64,000 nt of DNA from Girardinichthys multiradiatus. Lineage: Eukaryota; Chordata; Actinopteri; Cyprinodontiformes; Goodeidae. Numbering within the stretch: the stretch's first letter is position 1; each line of letters begins with the position of its first letter. This document shows, piece by piece, positions 15,901-25,870 of this stretch. A program made the position numbers and the translations under genes. The notes beneath the pieces are model-generated. The model searched no databases. It saw only the letters and a program-made list of their open reading frames with translations, and had not been told where the DNA came from. The DNA is taken from contig NC_061794.1 of the NCBI RefSeq assembly GCF_021462225.1, positions 18,555,784-18,619,783 on the forward strand, written 5' to 3'.

Positions 15901-18900
15901 CGAAATACTTTCTCATGTTACTGCAATACTAGATCTCTTCATCACATGAAAACAACCTGCAGCAAGGTCTGCATGCAAATAATACGTTCAGAAATAAATA
16001 CAGGGTTATATTTATATGAAAGAAAATCAAGAAATGGATGAATATCTGATGGCCACATTTAATGTCAATTTAGAAGAAAATTTGGCAAATAAATCCTGAA
16101 AAGCCTCAAAAAATGTCAAGGAAGGGAGTCACAACCAACATCAGGAGTCAATAATGGCACAGAAGTGAAAGTCAGATAGATAGCCAATCTGATAAACTTT
16201 TCAGGTAAGGATCTTGTAAATAGCAAAGGCCAGTAAAGGTCAGTGGTCAAATAATAACGTCATAAAGGAAACGTAGGGCCAAGTAGTAGATGTGAAAAAA
16301 AAACATAATAAATAGAGACTACTAAGGAGTCTTAAAGGTCATTAATGAAGAATAGTACTAGAGAGTAGGGCTACAAATAAGGAATATTTTGCTAACTGAT
16401 TAATCTGTTGACTATTTTTTCGACTAAGTGATTAAGATTTTTTTTTACAGAATTTTAACCAGGTGAAGCTAAAGCTATTCCAGTTGAGGAGTTTTGGATA
16501 AAGCACATTTACAAACAAAGAAGGATCTTCATGTTAAATGCAAAATGTATTAATTGTTTGTTCAGTTTTAGCTTAATCGCTGCTCTGGGTGGGTTGTTCT
16601 TTCAGCAAATGGCATGTTCTAGAGTCAGTATACTACAGTTAATGATTATTCAATCACTACTTTTCATGCCCATTTGCTATACATTTCCTGCAAGAACCAG
16701 CATGCTTAGAAAGAGCCATGTGTTTAGGATGAATGAACACATGGCTAACGTTAATCTTAAGGGTTTGATGGTGTTAATGTCCCCCCCCCCCAGTCTTTGA
16801 AATACTATTCACTACTAAACTGTGCCACAACATTTAGTGAAAGTCACTGGAAACACAAGCTGGATCTCTTTATTGAGTGGGATTAATTTGCATGTACTGG
16901 AAACACATGATGTAACTAAGTCAGCATAGGGTTTAATTCATCATGTGAGGGTTTAACCATAGTAGTGCCAAGCACCCTTCTATAATTCGCATTAACTGAG
17001 CTGACGTTATGTTTTTGTGACCCTGATTGGACACTGCCTGTGCTGTATAAGGGATATTAAGTATGCAAATTAACCTTTGCATATCTCATCACCATGGTAA
17101 CATCAGACTTTGCAGGTAGGTAAGGTTTAATCAGAAAAAGACGGTAGTATTTAATGCACTTCTAATCCTGAATGTATGCACAGTGCCACCTGAAAGTATT
17201 CAAACCCTTTACTTTTTCCACATTTTGTTACAAGACAGACATATTCTACAACTGATCTTAACATAGCATATGTTTCACATAGCATATTTCCCACAATGTA
17301 AATTTTCTTTTAACAAATTCTAACCTTTTTGTATTTTTTTTATTTTATTTTAACATTTAAAGATAATAGATATATAAGTACAGTATAAAAGCTATAGCAC
17401 TAAAAATGGAGCTCAGATGCATCTAATTTCCACTGATTATCTTTGAGATGTTTCTACAACTCGATGGGAGTCCACCTGTGGTAAACTGAGATGGTTGGAC
17501 ATGATTTGGAATGGATCACAGCTGTCTATATAAGGTCCAACTGTTCACCATGCATGTCAGAGCAAAAACAAACCAATGAAATCAAAGGAATCGTCTGCAG
17601 ACCTGCCAGCTTAGACTGTGTCAAAGCACAAACCTCGGTAAGGATAAAAAAAAAAAAACCTCAGCAGTATTGAAAAGCACTGGTGTCTACATTATTCAGA
17701 AATGAAAGATGTTTAGAACCACCATGATCCTCTCTAGATCTGGCAGCCCAACTAAACAGAATCAGGGAAGAAAGGCCTTGGGCAGTGAGTTGACCAAGAA
17801 CCCAATGATCACTAATGTGGAACTCTGATGTTCCCTTGTATAGAACAGAGAACAGAGAACCTTAGGTTAACCTTTGCTAAAACACTACACCAATCAGACC
17901 TTCACAGTAGAATGGCCAGATGGAAGTCCTAAAAAGGCACATTCTAACCACTTATTTTTACCTAAATGTACCTCAGAGACTGTCAGACCAAGAACAACAA
18001 ACTGGTCTAATGAGACCAAAATAAAACTTTTCAGCATAAACCATATACGTGTCATGTCTAGAGAAAATAAGGCACTGCTCAATACCAGGATCCCTATTGA
18101 GAAGAATAAAAGAACATGCAGAGCTTGTAGAGACAAAACCATGAGGACTTGAAGCAGTCTGTGAAACAAGTTTTGTCTTACAATAAAACTTTACTTGAGT
18201 CGGTTCAAAGTAGACTGGTACCAAGAACAGTTTAGATCTGTATAGCCAGTTTTCCTGTTAATGACAACTTTTTGAAGAAGACTGGCATTATTGGTAGTTA
18301 TCTTTTGTAATAACCAAACAACTGATTGATCAGTAGTTCCTTCAATATGAGGACAGAGATGGTTTTATAGTTTAGGAATATCAGGCTTTGCATGTCATAA
18401 TTCGGTTTGGATACGTTTTTATGGTAGCAAAAAGGAAAACTCTCATACACATCAACACAAAGCACTCTAACACTTGAAACAAAGTGTCCTGAATCCATGG
18501 TTCTCAAACTGATACAGGGACCATTGGTGGTACTTATACTGCCTTTATTGGTAATCAATATAGTATAGTATATATCAATAATTGTGTAAGATAAATTGGC
18601 TGTGATGTAGTGCTAATGAGCTCCAACAGCCATAAAGATGAATTGTTCATGCTTCATTAGATCCTTCTCAAAATCAGTGCAGTGGAAAAAATCCCCCAAA
18701 TTCCCAGTATGAACTGAAGCAGATTACAATAAACCGGGAGCAAGCCCTGGTTGCTTCCTATGCAGTGGCCTATTTGCTATTGATGGTGGTACTTGGTATG
18801 GGAATTAACCTACCCAGCTTAAGTGAGTTCCGTTTCCAAGTTAGAAAACCAAGAAGATTTGTTATAATATATGTTCAGTGTCCAGAGTAATTACTAATAA

Positions 18901-19762
18901 TCATAGAAACGTATAGCATGTTTCTCTGCAGCTGTACGTTCAAACCTTAGTAACATGTTTGCTAAAGGAGACTAAATAGTGTGTGAACGTTTTAATAAGA
19001 TACAGATCATAATAATTGCCAATGAACAGTTTTACTGTTGCTATCACTAATTTTAAAATAGAGGGGAGCCATATTGGATTCTGACGTTAGGTTTGGGTCT
19101 GAAACTTCTGACTTTCCTACATGGAACTTGACTTGAGATCAGGATTATCAGTTAATTTTTCCAACTTACGAAAATTTTGAAATGTTATCTTCAAAGTAAC
19201 ACCAATCATGCAATGCCAACAGCTTTTCCAAATAACGGTGTTCTACTGTTTTTTTCCTCTAACAAGAGGTTTGAGAACCATTGTCCTTCATAACACTGAA
19301 CGTGCATTGTAGGGCGGTCTATAGAGTGGTTAAGTCTCTTATTAGCTATTAATTCTACCTATTTTAGCAACATGTTGTCCTTTTGTCACTTGAATAATGG
19401 TAAATATCTATAGCGTTAATGCCTGTCCAGAATAAACAGCACAGGTGTTTCGGGTTACTCACCTCCGGCTGACACCCCCCCTGGGTCAGCAGCCACTGTA
19501 AGCAGGCCAGGTTACCCGTGGCCGCCGCATCATGCGCCGGGCTGGCCCCGTTGCTTGCCAGGCAGTTTCCCTGCAGCCCTGCGTCCTCCACCAGAAAACG
19601 CAGGCAGGTCAGCTTCCCGGCCCGGGCTGCGTGGTGGACCGGCGAAGCCCCCAAGACATCCTTCACGTCGCTGTTGAGAATCTTCGCCGCTAAGAGCGTT
19701 TTGAGCGTCTGCACGTCCCCCTGCCTGGCTGCCAGCAGCGTCATGTCGCCCTCCACCACCAT
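544..19762 (-). CDS. espn: Espin (espn), coding exons 1-4, gene continues beyond the left edge
   Basis: Espin is an ankyrin-repeat actin-bundling protein of hair-cell stereocilia and other microvillar structures. Four minus-strand exons are visible: 19463-19762, 12954-13147, 895-1081 and 544-726. Together they give 864 nt, or 288 codons, in one continuous frame across consensus GT-AG junctions. The protein is a run of ankyrin repeats (motifs such as [73 protein letters not shown] and [13 protein letters not shown]). Their order and spacing match the N-terminal ankyrin block of mammalian espin. The start at 19762 is chosen because its N-terminus aligns with that of espin and its context (GCAGCCATGG) is a strong Kozak. 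A longer in-frame start at 19819 is less likely. The later exons, including the proline-rich, WH2 and C-terminal actin-bundling parts, must lie off the left edge. The hes2 copies lie divergently upstream, as in human. Confidence 0.95.
895..1081 (-). CDS. espn: espn coding exon 3
   Basis: The acceptor ACGTGCAG precedes the base that completes the split codon. The exon then encodes [15 protein letters not shown], the [18 protein letters not shown] repeat, and [20 protein letters not shown]. It ends in phase 0 at CTG|GTGAGT. This is among the best-conserved parts of espin and supports the orthology strongly. Intron 3, down to exon 4, is only 168 bp. Confidence 0.95.
1511..3084 (+). mobile_element. 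Tc1-like DNA transposon, complete ends, copy 1
   Basis: A 1574-bp element is flanked by TA at 1509-1510 and 3085-3086, the expected Tc1/mariner target duplication. The two ends are inverted repeats of about 200 bp (1511-1712 and 2884-3084), both beginning CAGGTCCTTCTCAAAAAATT. Within each repeat the motif AAATTAGCATAT occurs at the outer and inner ends, an IR/DR arrangement like that of other fish Tc1 elements. It lies in espn intron 2. A second copy of the same family is at 43973-45582. Confidence 0.93.
1839..2806 (+). pseudogene. Tc1-like transposase, broken (copy 1)
   Basis: The frame opens [18 protein letters not shown] and shows the paired helix-turn-helix DNA-binding start of Tc1 transposases ([18 protein letters not shown]). 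The catalytic core follows, with LFSDES, a Tyr-Asp-Leu-Ala-Pro segment and [10 protein letters not shown]. Compared with copy 2 it has a 42-bp in-frame deletion after CRIPQ near 2176, an 8-bp net insertion near 2275 that shifts the frame, and a GAA-to-TAA change at about 2699-2701. It cannot make a full transposase. Confidence 0.9.
3125..3420 (-). mobile_element. Tc1-like transposon fragment
   Basis: The minus strand reads [17 protein letters not shown], then [16 protein letters not shown], then KMDGAKYR. These are recognisable Tc1 transposase core blocks from a family different from copy 1. There are no intact ends and no long frame. It directly follows Tc1 copy 1 in espn intron 2. Confidence 0.7.
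3421..6910. other. espn intron 2, no gene recognised
   Basis: This is AT-rich intronic sequence. The open frames here are short and have no family resemblance, and I see no RNA gene or well-formed mobile element. Confidence 0.6.
6911..6963. repeat. (CA)n microsatellite
   Basis: An interrupted CA/CATA dinucleotide tract directly follows a short C run and lies in espn intron 2. Confidence 0.9.
6964..9900. other. espn intron 2, no gene recognised
   Basis: This is AT-rich intron. One GC-richer patch at about 8570-8690 is open in three plus-strand frames and reads [14 protein letters not shown] in one of them. I recognise no family, and there is no convincing splice pair around it. Confidence 0.5.
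9901..11350 (+). mobile_element. L2/CR1-group LINE, internally deleted
   Basis: Plus-strand blocks of a fish non-LTR retrotransposon lie in order. First is the linker ([20 protein letters not shown] and [14 protein letters not shown]). Next come the reverse-transcriptase palm start ([16 protein letters not shown]), then [40 protein letters not shown] and [19 protein letters not shown], and a C-terminal [17 protein letters not shown] block. Frames change several times. The fingers region between the linker and DFSSAFN is missing (near 10460), and the C-terminus is joined prematurely to the 3' end near 11135. The sequence finishes with a TCTGATTCTGATAG tail. It is a dead copy in espn intron 2. 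Confidence 0.85.
11451..11540 (+). repeat. LINE/SINE 3' tail
   Basis: The block GTAAAGTGCCTTGAGACGAC, followed by CGCTATATAAATAAA and a GAATTGAA-type end, is the stereotyped 3' tail of fish L2-type elements. It occurs here without any coding part, as a strongly 5'-truncated insertion. Confidence 0.7.
11541..12953. other. espn intron 2, no gene recognised
   Basis: AT-rich intron directly downstream of espn exon 2. I see no open frame of note or mobile-element landmark. Confidence 0.6.
12954..13147 (-). CDS. espn: espn coding exon 2
   Basis: The exon starts after a TTTGACTTGCAG acceptor with Asp-Arg-Asp and runs through two ankyrin repeats ([20 protein letters not shown] and [20 protein letters not shown]). 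It ends with two bases of a codon at an AA|GTAAGA donor. The split Asn codon is completed by the first base of exon 3. It is 194 nt long and phase-consistent with exons 1 and 3. Confidence 0.94.
13614..14120 (-). mobile_element. Non-autonomous interspersed repeat with TGTCATGA-type ends, copy A
   Basis: This roughly 507-bp repeat ends TCATGACA on the plus strand and begins TGTTATGG, so its termini are inverted versions of each other. Its reverse complement matches 42022-42567 over most of its length, for example TTTTGCTCCAGTCACGTT and GGTTCACCTGCACC. ACATG flanks both ends and may be the target duplication. There is no coding content. I do not assign a superfamily. Confidence 0.75.
14455..15670 (-). 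mobile_element. Degenerate Tc1/mariner-type repeat
   Basis: The sequence resembles an old fish DNA transposon in minus orientation. It has an AAAGTATTTATCC-like edge near 14468, minus-strand blocks corresponding to a transposase core near 14990-15100, and a CAGGTCTGGCAGTAATCAGG edge near 15620. No open frame survives and I cannot delimit the ends exactly. Confidence 0.45.
15671..17184. other. espn intron 1, no gene recognised
   Basis: AT-rich intron. The longest frame, near 16531-16800, looks fortuitous: it is hydrophobic, ends in a poly-proline run from a C tract, and lacks splice support. Confidence 0.55.
17185..18240 (+). mobile_element. Degenerate Tc1-like transposon
   Basis: The left part (AGTATTCAAACCCTTTACTT) is a typical Tc1 inverted-repeat edge. 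It is followed by remnants of the transposase coding strand (a KGIVCRP-like start near 17580, and blocks near 17720-18010 matching the Tc1 HTH and catalytic spacing). Frames are badly broken. It lies in espn intron 1. Confidence 0.55.
18497..19281. mobile_element. hAT-like non-autonomous repeat
   Basis: The block is bounded by a perfect 13-bp inverted repeat, ATGGTTCTCAAAC at 18497-18509 and its reverse complement at 19269-19281. This matches the GGTTCTCAAAC-type termini common on fish hAT-derived elements. TGTCCT occurs just outside both ends, but I do not see a clean 8-bp duplication. No coding region is present. Confidence 0.5.
19463..19762 (-). CDS. espn: espn coding exon 1
   Basis: This exon encodes 100 codons, from the initiator Met to CQPE. 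It carries the first ankyrin repeats: [16 protein letters not shown], then [20 protein letters not shown], then [20 protein letters not shown]. It ends in phase 0 at a GAG|GTGAGT donor. The exon is much more GC-rich than the surrounding DNA, which is typical of a first coding exon close to a promoter. An in-frame upstream ATG at 19819 would add 19 residues that have no counterpart in espin, so it is not used here. Confidence 0.95.
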
Positions 19763-19916
19763 GGCTGCAGGTTGCTGCGGGTTAGGCGACTCCTTTCCTC
19801 GGTTGCCTACTTCGACCACCCCGCACCCCGGACTGAGTTCACCGGGTGGACAGGCTTCTGATCATGTCAGTCACCGGGTTAATTCTGTGGCCAAGATTAG
19901 TTATTGCTCCATGGGT

Positions 19917-19924
19917 CTTTATAG
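19917..19924 (-). promoter_or_regulatory. Candidate espn TATA box
   Basis: CTATAAAG is read on the minus strand about 155 nt upstream of the chosen espn ATG. This would place a start site near 19890 and leave a short 5' UTR in the same GC-rich block as exon 1. It is a motif match only; an upstream 5' exon, proposed separately near 25.6 kb, is the alternative. Confidence 0.35.
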
Positions 19925-22500
19925 AACGATGGTGAGCAGCGGAATCCGTTCCAGAAATAAATATTTAACATATTTTTCTGCTGAAAAATACCTCACCACA
20001 TTCTACCGTATTTATAAATAAACTAACCCCAGTTTACCTGAACGAATTATCCACTTGAGCCTTGTCTGACAAGCAGGATTTTTCTGAACACCTCTTGCAC
20101 AAGACCTTCTAAATCGTATAAACTATTTATATTTTGTGTGTTTACTTTTTCTTCCAGGTTAATGTCTCCTATCATGCGGCTCGAAGAGTCCTGGTGTTTT
20201 TTCTTCTTCTAGCAGATGGCGACATGGGACGGAGCGCCTGATAAATAATCCAGCAAGGGGAGGACCGCTGAGCCTGTATCAAGTTGCTGCTCACTGAAAA
20301 TCGGCTCACAAATTAAAGGAGCAGTACGCACAAGCTGCTGGAAGTTCAGTAATTTCCGTGCAGCTCATTAGATAAAGGTATTGCACTAGGTATCTGTCTA
20401 CCTATACCTAAAAATGTTAATTTGAGACTGGTGTTATTGAAAAAGCAACCAGTGTCGTTTGTGAAACCCCACCAGCATAGATGTTGCATTAAGATGTTGA
20501 ACACCTGCGGCTTGCACATTGTACAGTTCCATCTGGTGGCCCAACTAGTTCTGAAAGCTGTAATTGTTTGTCATTAGTTGCCACATTAACATAATTAACG
20601 TATTGTTGTAGAAGGTAAAAGTAAAAAGGTTCAATCATTTGGCATTATTAATAACTCTAGTATTTGCCAACGTTTTCGTTCTGCCCCATCCATTTACATT
20701 GATGCAATATCTTCCAATAAAATTGTTTTAATGAAATTCAGATATTTTTATTTTGTATTTCTTTGCTTTTTAGCACTTTTACTTTGTAGCTTTATAATTC
20801 ATTTGACTTACAAAGAACCCAGAACTCGTTTCCTCTTATTAAATGATACCCTCACCAGCCACTATAGACCACATCGAGCTATTTACTGTTATGCACAATG
20901 GGATTAAGGAATATGACATTTACAGGAGAACAGTATTTTATTTGCAGATGAAGTACTGTCCTATTGTTTTCAGTTAGTAAGTATTACTGTGATTTAAAGT
21001 GCCATACCTTACAATCTTCCCACAATTTATTGTAAAGTAACATGTTATTTTGTACAGTATTGCTGTGAATACCATAGCGTTACTGTGAAAATCACTAACT
21101 CTGCAGTTGCAGACTATAGATTAATTCAGATGTAATAAAATGTTATGAATATAGTTATTTTACTGTAAATCAACAAAAAACGCTTACAGTGTAGAATGAG
21201 CTAGTGATGAAGAGGATATTTGCATATTTTCTTTAACCTTGATCAGACATATTATACTTCTTCACATTTGAATTGTCTTCATTAGTATACAAATTAATAC
21301 TAGTGATGTGCAGCCTGGCTTAACTTTTAATTTACCAGTCATCACTTTGGTAACATTGCCAAAGTATAGAGCACAGCCCTAACCTTTTATTTCTAATAAG
21401 TTTTACTTCAGTGAAATATTTCCAAGTCATTGTAAGCAAATCAGAACTCTAAATTGCAGAGGTTGGTACCGAAATATAACATTTAGATATAATCCATACA
21501 TCTAAATGTGCTTATTGCAGGTCTATGTTTAATAGTTTAACTCCCAACCAGGCCTCAAATGATGTTAAACATTCAGTAAGTTTATTTAAAAATAGTTATG
21601 TTGCTTTAAAATATGTGCCACATAAACATGGATTTATTCGCAAGAACCAACCTTGATCTATGGGACACATCAGTGGATTTCTACAATTTTTAGCCATAGC
21701 TGCAACTGCAGTACTAAACTGTCGTACTTTTCATTACCAAATGGTGGCAGAAAAGCTTCATGTTCTAAAGTGCACCTGTAGTCTCCACCTGTAAAGGTGT
21801 TTGAGAATCAAGTCCTTAATTTAGCTTCTAATAATCCGTATTAACCGTTTCACACATGGCTTATATAGGAGCAAACTAAGAGAACGTCAGTAAAAGGTGT
21901 TGCCTCTAACAGTGATTCCAAACTGTTTTCTTTCTGACCCAAAAACTAACTGTGAAAACGATCTGTGACCCTGACAAGCAGTACTGTCAGTAGATCCATT
22001 AAACAAGGATATATATAACAATACGCACGCCGCTAATAGCCATTGTATCGTTTCATATATGTATACACACAGTTTTATCAATCTCTTGTCTCTTTAAAAG
22101 GGTTTTTACTATTATCATTTTCGCTATTTGCGTTAGGATCTAAAAACCGCACATTTGATTTGCGACTCCTGGGAGGTCTTGAGACCACCTTTGGGAACCT
22201 ATGATATCTATCAGTTTTAAAACCTATTTAATTTTCCACCAGAATGGAATCATCTTGCTCCCTTCAGTTAGTTGAGACTTTCTCAAATGTTAAAACATTA
22301 CATCGGCGAAACGTGTGCAAAATTAGAGCCATTTTGCTAACATTTCAGTCTCTTTGCCTGTCTCTTGTATGTGATTATTGATAAATTGCGGTGGACTTTT
22401 AAAACAACAACATCTTTCCAGTGTCACTTGCATGCGCCCTCCTATGAGTGTCAGATTAGTCTGATTGATTTTTCCGCTAAAGCTGCTTCCGTGGGATGCG
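19925..22500. other. espn upstream region, no gene recognised
   Basis: A GC-richer block at 20160-20360 close to espn is followed by AT-rich DNA. I see no long frame or mobile-element landmark. It is a plausible regulatory interval between the divergent genes. Confidence 0.5.
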
Positions 22501-22589
22501 GGTGGGTGGGGTTACAGGCTCGTGCCTGGCGCGTGTCTCCTTCTCCCATCTGTTGCACAGCTCCAACTGTCATAGACACCGCGCGCCAG

Positions 22590-22700
22590 TTTACAGGGAA
22601 CGGGGAAATTCCCACGAGCGGTCTGGTTGTTACAATTCCCCAGAGGAAGTGGGCAATAATGGACGTCCAACAGGCTATAAAGGGCGCGACAAGATGCACC
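22590..22700 (+). promoter_or_regulatory. Promoter-like block with TATA box, no gene downstream recognised
   Basis: Within about 100 bp are GGGGAAATTCCC at 22602-22613 (an NF-kB-type palindrome), TTCCCACG at 22609-22616 overlapping it (the reverse of the RBPJ/CSL consensus CGTGGGAA), the palindrome TGGACGTCCA at 22660-22669 and TATAAAG at 22676-22682 followed by GC-rich DNA. The spacing suits a plus-strand core promoter starting near 22705. No Hes-like or other exon is recognisable downstream. Motif matches only. Confidence 0.4.
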
Positions 22701-22739
22701 CGAGAACAGAATATCAAATAGGACATGTAATTATACAGT

Positions 22740-24834
22740 AATATTACGACATGCTTAGTTGTTTCTGTTGTTTTTCGCAGCCTTTTTAGTTGAATTAACG
22801 TGCTTACAGCAGTTAGATACCAGCACCGCTCCCATACCAATTAAAAATAAACTTTTCATGCTACTTTTGTTCCTTGGATAGATTTGTGTATTGTGCATAG
22901 CCTATTTTGCACAAATAGAAAAGTAAAAATGTGTACATACAGTTTATTCCTATATGGATCTACCTGTTAGATTTTATAAAATATTCTTCTATTTCTTATT
23001 GTTATTATTGTTGTATTTAATTTATTTATCTCTGTGCCTTTATAATATTCTATTCTATTTTATCATATTATTGTGTATTTTCACCCCAAAATAAGCTTTC
23101 TCTTACTATAAATCCGAAGTAAAATCCTTTTTTAAGTAAAGACCAATAATGAAATCTTCCATCAAGTTCAAAGTGTTTTTTTTCTATTGGCGTATATGAT
23201 ATTGTATTGTTACTTTAACAGTCAAACCCTGTCTCTTAAAGCAGATAATATTGAATCAAGCGTTATTTTTTAGGCAAGCCTTGTCTATGGTGCAGCTGTA
23301 GTCTTTGATTGCTGCTGTAACACAGGGTTTAATCGAGTGTTGTTAATCGCGGAGTCTGTTCCCAGCGTTTCTCAGTCAAGAGCTAAATCCCTATTGAACT
23401 AGAAAAAAAGGAGGGGGTGGTGGGGGCTGTCAACGGTTTTTTTCCCTCCGCCTGGGAAAGTTGGGATATTTCTCGCACGCGTCAGGCGTGCGACTGTTAT
23501 TCAAATTGGACTCATTTACTCAGCGCGTGGGCCCCATATCTATTGTATGTTCACATCTGCTGCTGCGCGGGAACATTCAAATCAGGAGGCACGCAGCTCA
23601 AGTTCAGGCCTCTTAAGCGTCAACGATCCATGTGCTAGTTTATGATTGTGGCATAAAGTCTTTCAAAAACGTCTCTAAATCCATAATCTAAGTACATAAC
23701 TTTATATCGGTTATACAAGAAGTTTAAAATTTTGCAGACATACAGTATTGCTATTTCAGCATTTAAACTAGGGCATTGAATCTGTCATTAGTATAAGAAA
23801 ACAACGAAATAATTGTTTTAAATATTACACGTTTGTTTTTATTTTTATTTTATAAGTGTGCCAAAGTGTCCTAGTATTAAAATTGCGTTTGAAATCTATA
23901 GAACTACTGCAGATCAGCTTCTGGCGCCTGGTCTGTGGGTGGCAAGCAATCATTGCTTTTACATGGGTAAACTGAGGCGCGAGCAAACAGACGGCCATCA
24001 GCGTAGGAGTAATAGGTTTTTATGATTTCATCTGCAACATGCATTGTATTAGGGTTTATTGTAGCCTATATAATCCATGTAAATCTATGATGACTGAAAT
24101 AAGAAGACTTAAGACATTTACATGTAACTTCGTTTTGAAGAAGAGATGATAAGAGTGTGAGGCCAAGATTGAAAGATAACTGTTTTTAATACAATTGCAT
24201 TGAAAACCTCATCTTCCATGAAACTGCAAACGTTTAGTTGTATTTTAATGAACACTCTACAACATCCCACTAACGTGTTTTGCTTCAAAAAAGAAAGCAC
24301 GCCACACAAAACAAGCTTTATTGAGTAGTTAAAAGAAGAAACACACACAAGAGAGAAGTATTCTTTATTCGTACATTTCCTTCCTTCCTTCATTCCTCCC
24401 TCTTTTCAAATTCATGATCATATTTCAGTATGAATTGGAGCTGTTTGTCTTGTAAGCGTCATGGAAGGACATTTATTTAACTGGCGCTATATTAATAACC
24501 CAAATCAAATTGAATTCATAGGTTTCCATCAGCAATCAAAAAATTAAAAGTTCCTTCGTGTCTGGATTGCGCTGCTTTAATCTAAATAAAATAAAAATAT
24601 ATATTGCAATTGCTCTGACTGGAGCATTTATTATAAACTAAATAACTATGTTTTCTTCTTAAACCTCCACAAATACTTAGCAATAAACTTAAAATAAAAA
24701 GTAAGAATCTGATATTTTGTCACAGATCCCAGTGAGCTAATACTTAGATCAATAAAACTTTTTTTTTCTGAAGAAATTTAGCAGACCTTTTAATAGATGT
24801 TTTTTTTACATGTATAGATCTAACACGCACAAAC
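22740..24834. other. Intergenic, GC-rich block at 23430-23630
   Basis: Mostly AT-rich. The exception is about 23430-23630, rich in CpG (CACGCGTCAGGCGTGCG and AGCGCGTGGGCCCC), with no persuasive coding frame. It has the look of a conserved regulatory element, but conservation cannot be judged from one sequence. Confidence 0.35.
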
Positions 24835-24890
24835 CTCCTTTGTGACCTCCAACTCCCCCTTGATGCCCCTCAGACTCGATCATCCGTGAG
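24835..24890 (-). other. Possible minus-strand exon
   Basis: A strong acceptor (TTATTCTCTCTGCAG) precedes 56 nt containing an ATG at 24883 that reads MIESEGHQGG, followed by a weak GAG|GTTTGT donor. It could be an upstream espn exon or part of an unrecognised transcript. Only splice-site appearance supports it. Confidence 0.2.
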
Positions 24891-25231
24891 CTGCAGAGAG
24901 AATAATTATAGTCAGACTTTCTCACACCCAGACTCATTAACAGACAGTGAATAGAAACAGGACAAGTATATTAAAAAGTATACACAGTATAAAAAGTATA
25001 TAAACAGAGGCAACTTAAAACAATGCCTTATCGATTTATTGAGATTATGAATTGGTATAATTTTCAAATAGAAAACGTGTAAATCTGTAAATATTGCAAA
25101 ATATATGCCAAAATGCATTGACATATCTTGACACAGGGTCTGTGTTTATTCAGTGAGGAAATAAAGTAGTATCCTATATTATATTCAATCATAATAAAAA
25201 CCAATAATTGAATATAGTTAACACTGGCATA

Positions 25232-25350
25232 TAAACCTGTCCAGGTGTACCCCGCCTCTCGCCCATAGACTGCTGGAGATAGGCACCAGCTTCCCCGCGA
25301 CCCACTATGGAATAAGCGGTACAAAATGACTGACTGACTGACTGGCTGGC
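25232..25350 (+). repeat. SINE 3' fragment
   Basis: The segment CTGTCCAGGTGTACCCCGCC through GACCCACTATGGAATAAGCG and a (TGAC)n tail is the 3' end of the same SINE family found complete at 52566-52923, here in plus orientation and 5'-truncated. Confidence 0.8.
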
Positions 25351-25610
25351 ATATAAAATAAAGTGGACAGGCTGTAGCTGCTATGTGTGGGTCAACTGTC
25401 ATGACTAATATTTATCTATAAAACCCAAACTCAATAATAATAATAAACAGCAAACATTCATGAAATCACAAATTACCAAGGTCTAAGATTACATGCTGCC
25501 AGCGAGCATAACTATGAAATAGCCAACTGCACAAGTTAATGGCAAAATGATCACACAAACTATGCAAGGTTTGAAATAAAATATTTCATTAAAATGAACT
25601 AAAAACATAC

Positions 25611-25700
25611 CAAACGTGGAGTAAGAACTGCTCAGCTGTCCGTGTCCTGCAGGTCGCTGAATGCTGCCGGCTCAAGTTGTATTGAGCGCCCTTTTTACAC
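25611..25700 (-). promoter_or_regulatory. Possible minus-strand promoter and first exon
   Basis: On the minus strand, GC boxes (GGGCG around 25740-25770) lead to a TATA-like GTGTAAAAAGGGCG near 25691-25700. The sequence then runs, free of strong splice sites, to a good TTTG|GTATGT donor at 25611. This is the layout of a TATA promoter with a short 5' untranslated exon. It would point towards espn, 6 kb away. There is no expression evidence. Confidence 0.3.
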
Positions 25701-25870
25701 CACGAGGTTTAGGGCTCAATGTCAGAGACGCTGCTCTTTGTGGGCGGAAACTCCGGGCAGACCACGCCCGCTGTTGGGCTGAGCCTGTGCATATACATAA
25801 TCAAATGTATTATTTTATTACAAAATTAAAATTACTTTGTTCTGTCAAACTTCTGGCTGTTGAGTAATCA

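Noticed and set aside
19763..19819. N-terminal 19-residue extension of espn
   Set aside because: It has no counterpart in espin, and the downstream ATG has a stronger Kozak context and aligns with the known N-terminus.
6170..21024. Further GTGGGAA/TTCCCAC matches (near 6174, 12594 and 21017)
   Set aside because: About eight are expected by chance in 64 kb; these have no supporting context.
22365..22840. 118- and 129-residue frames around 22.4-22.8 kb on the two strands
   Set aside because: They are overlapping, have no domain resemblance, and run through the promoter-like motifs; more likely a CpG-rich non-coding block.
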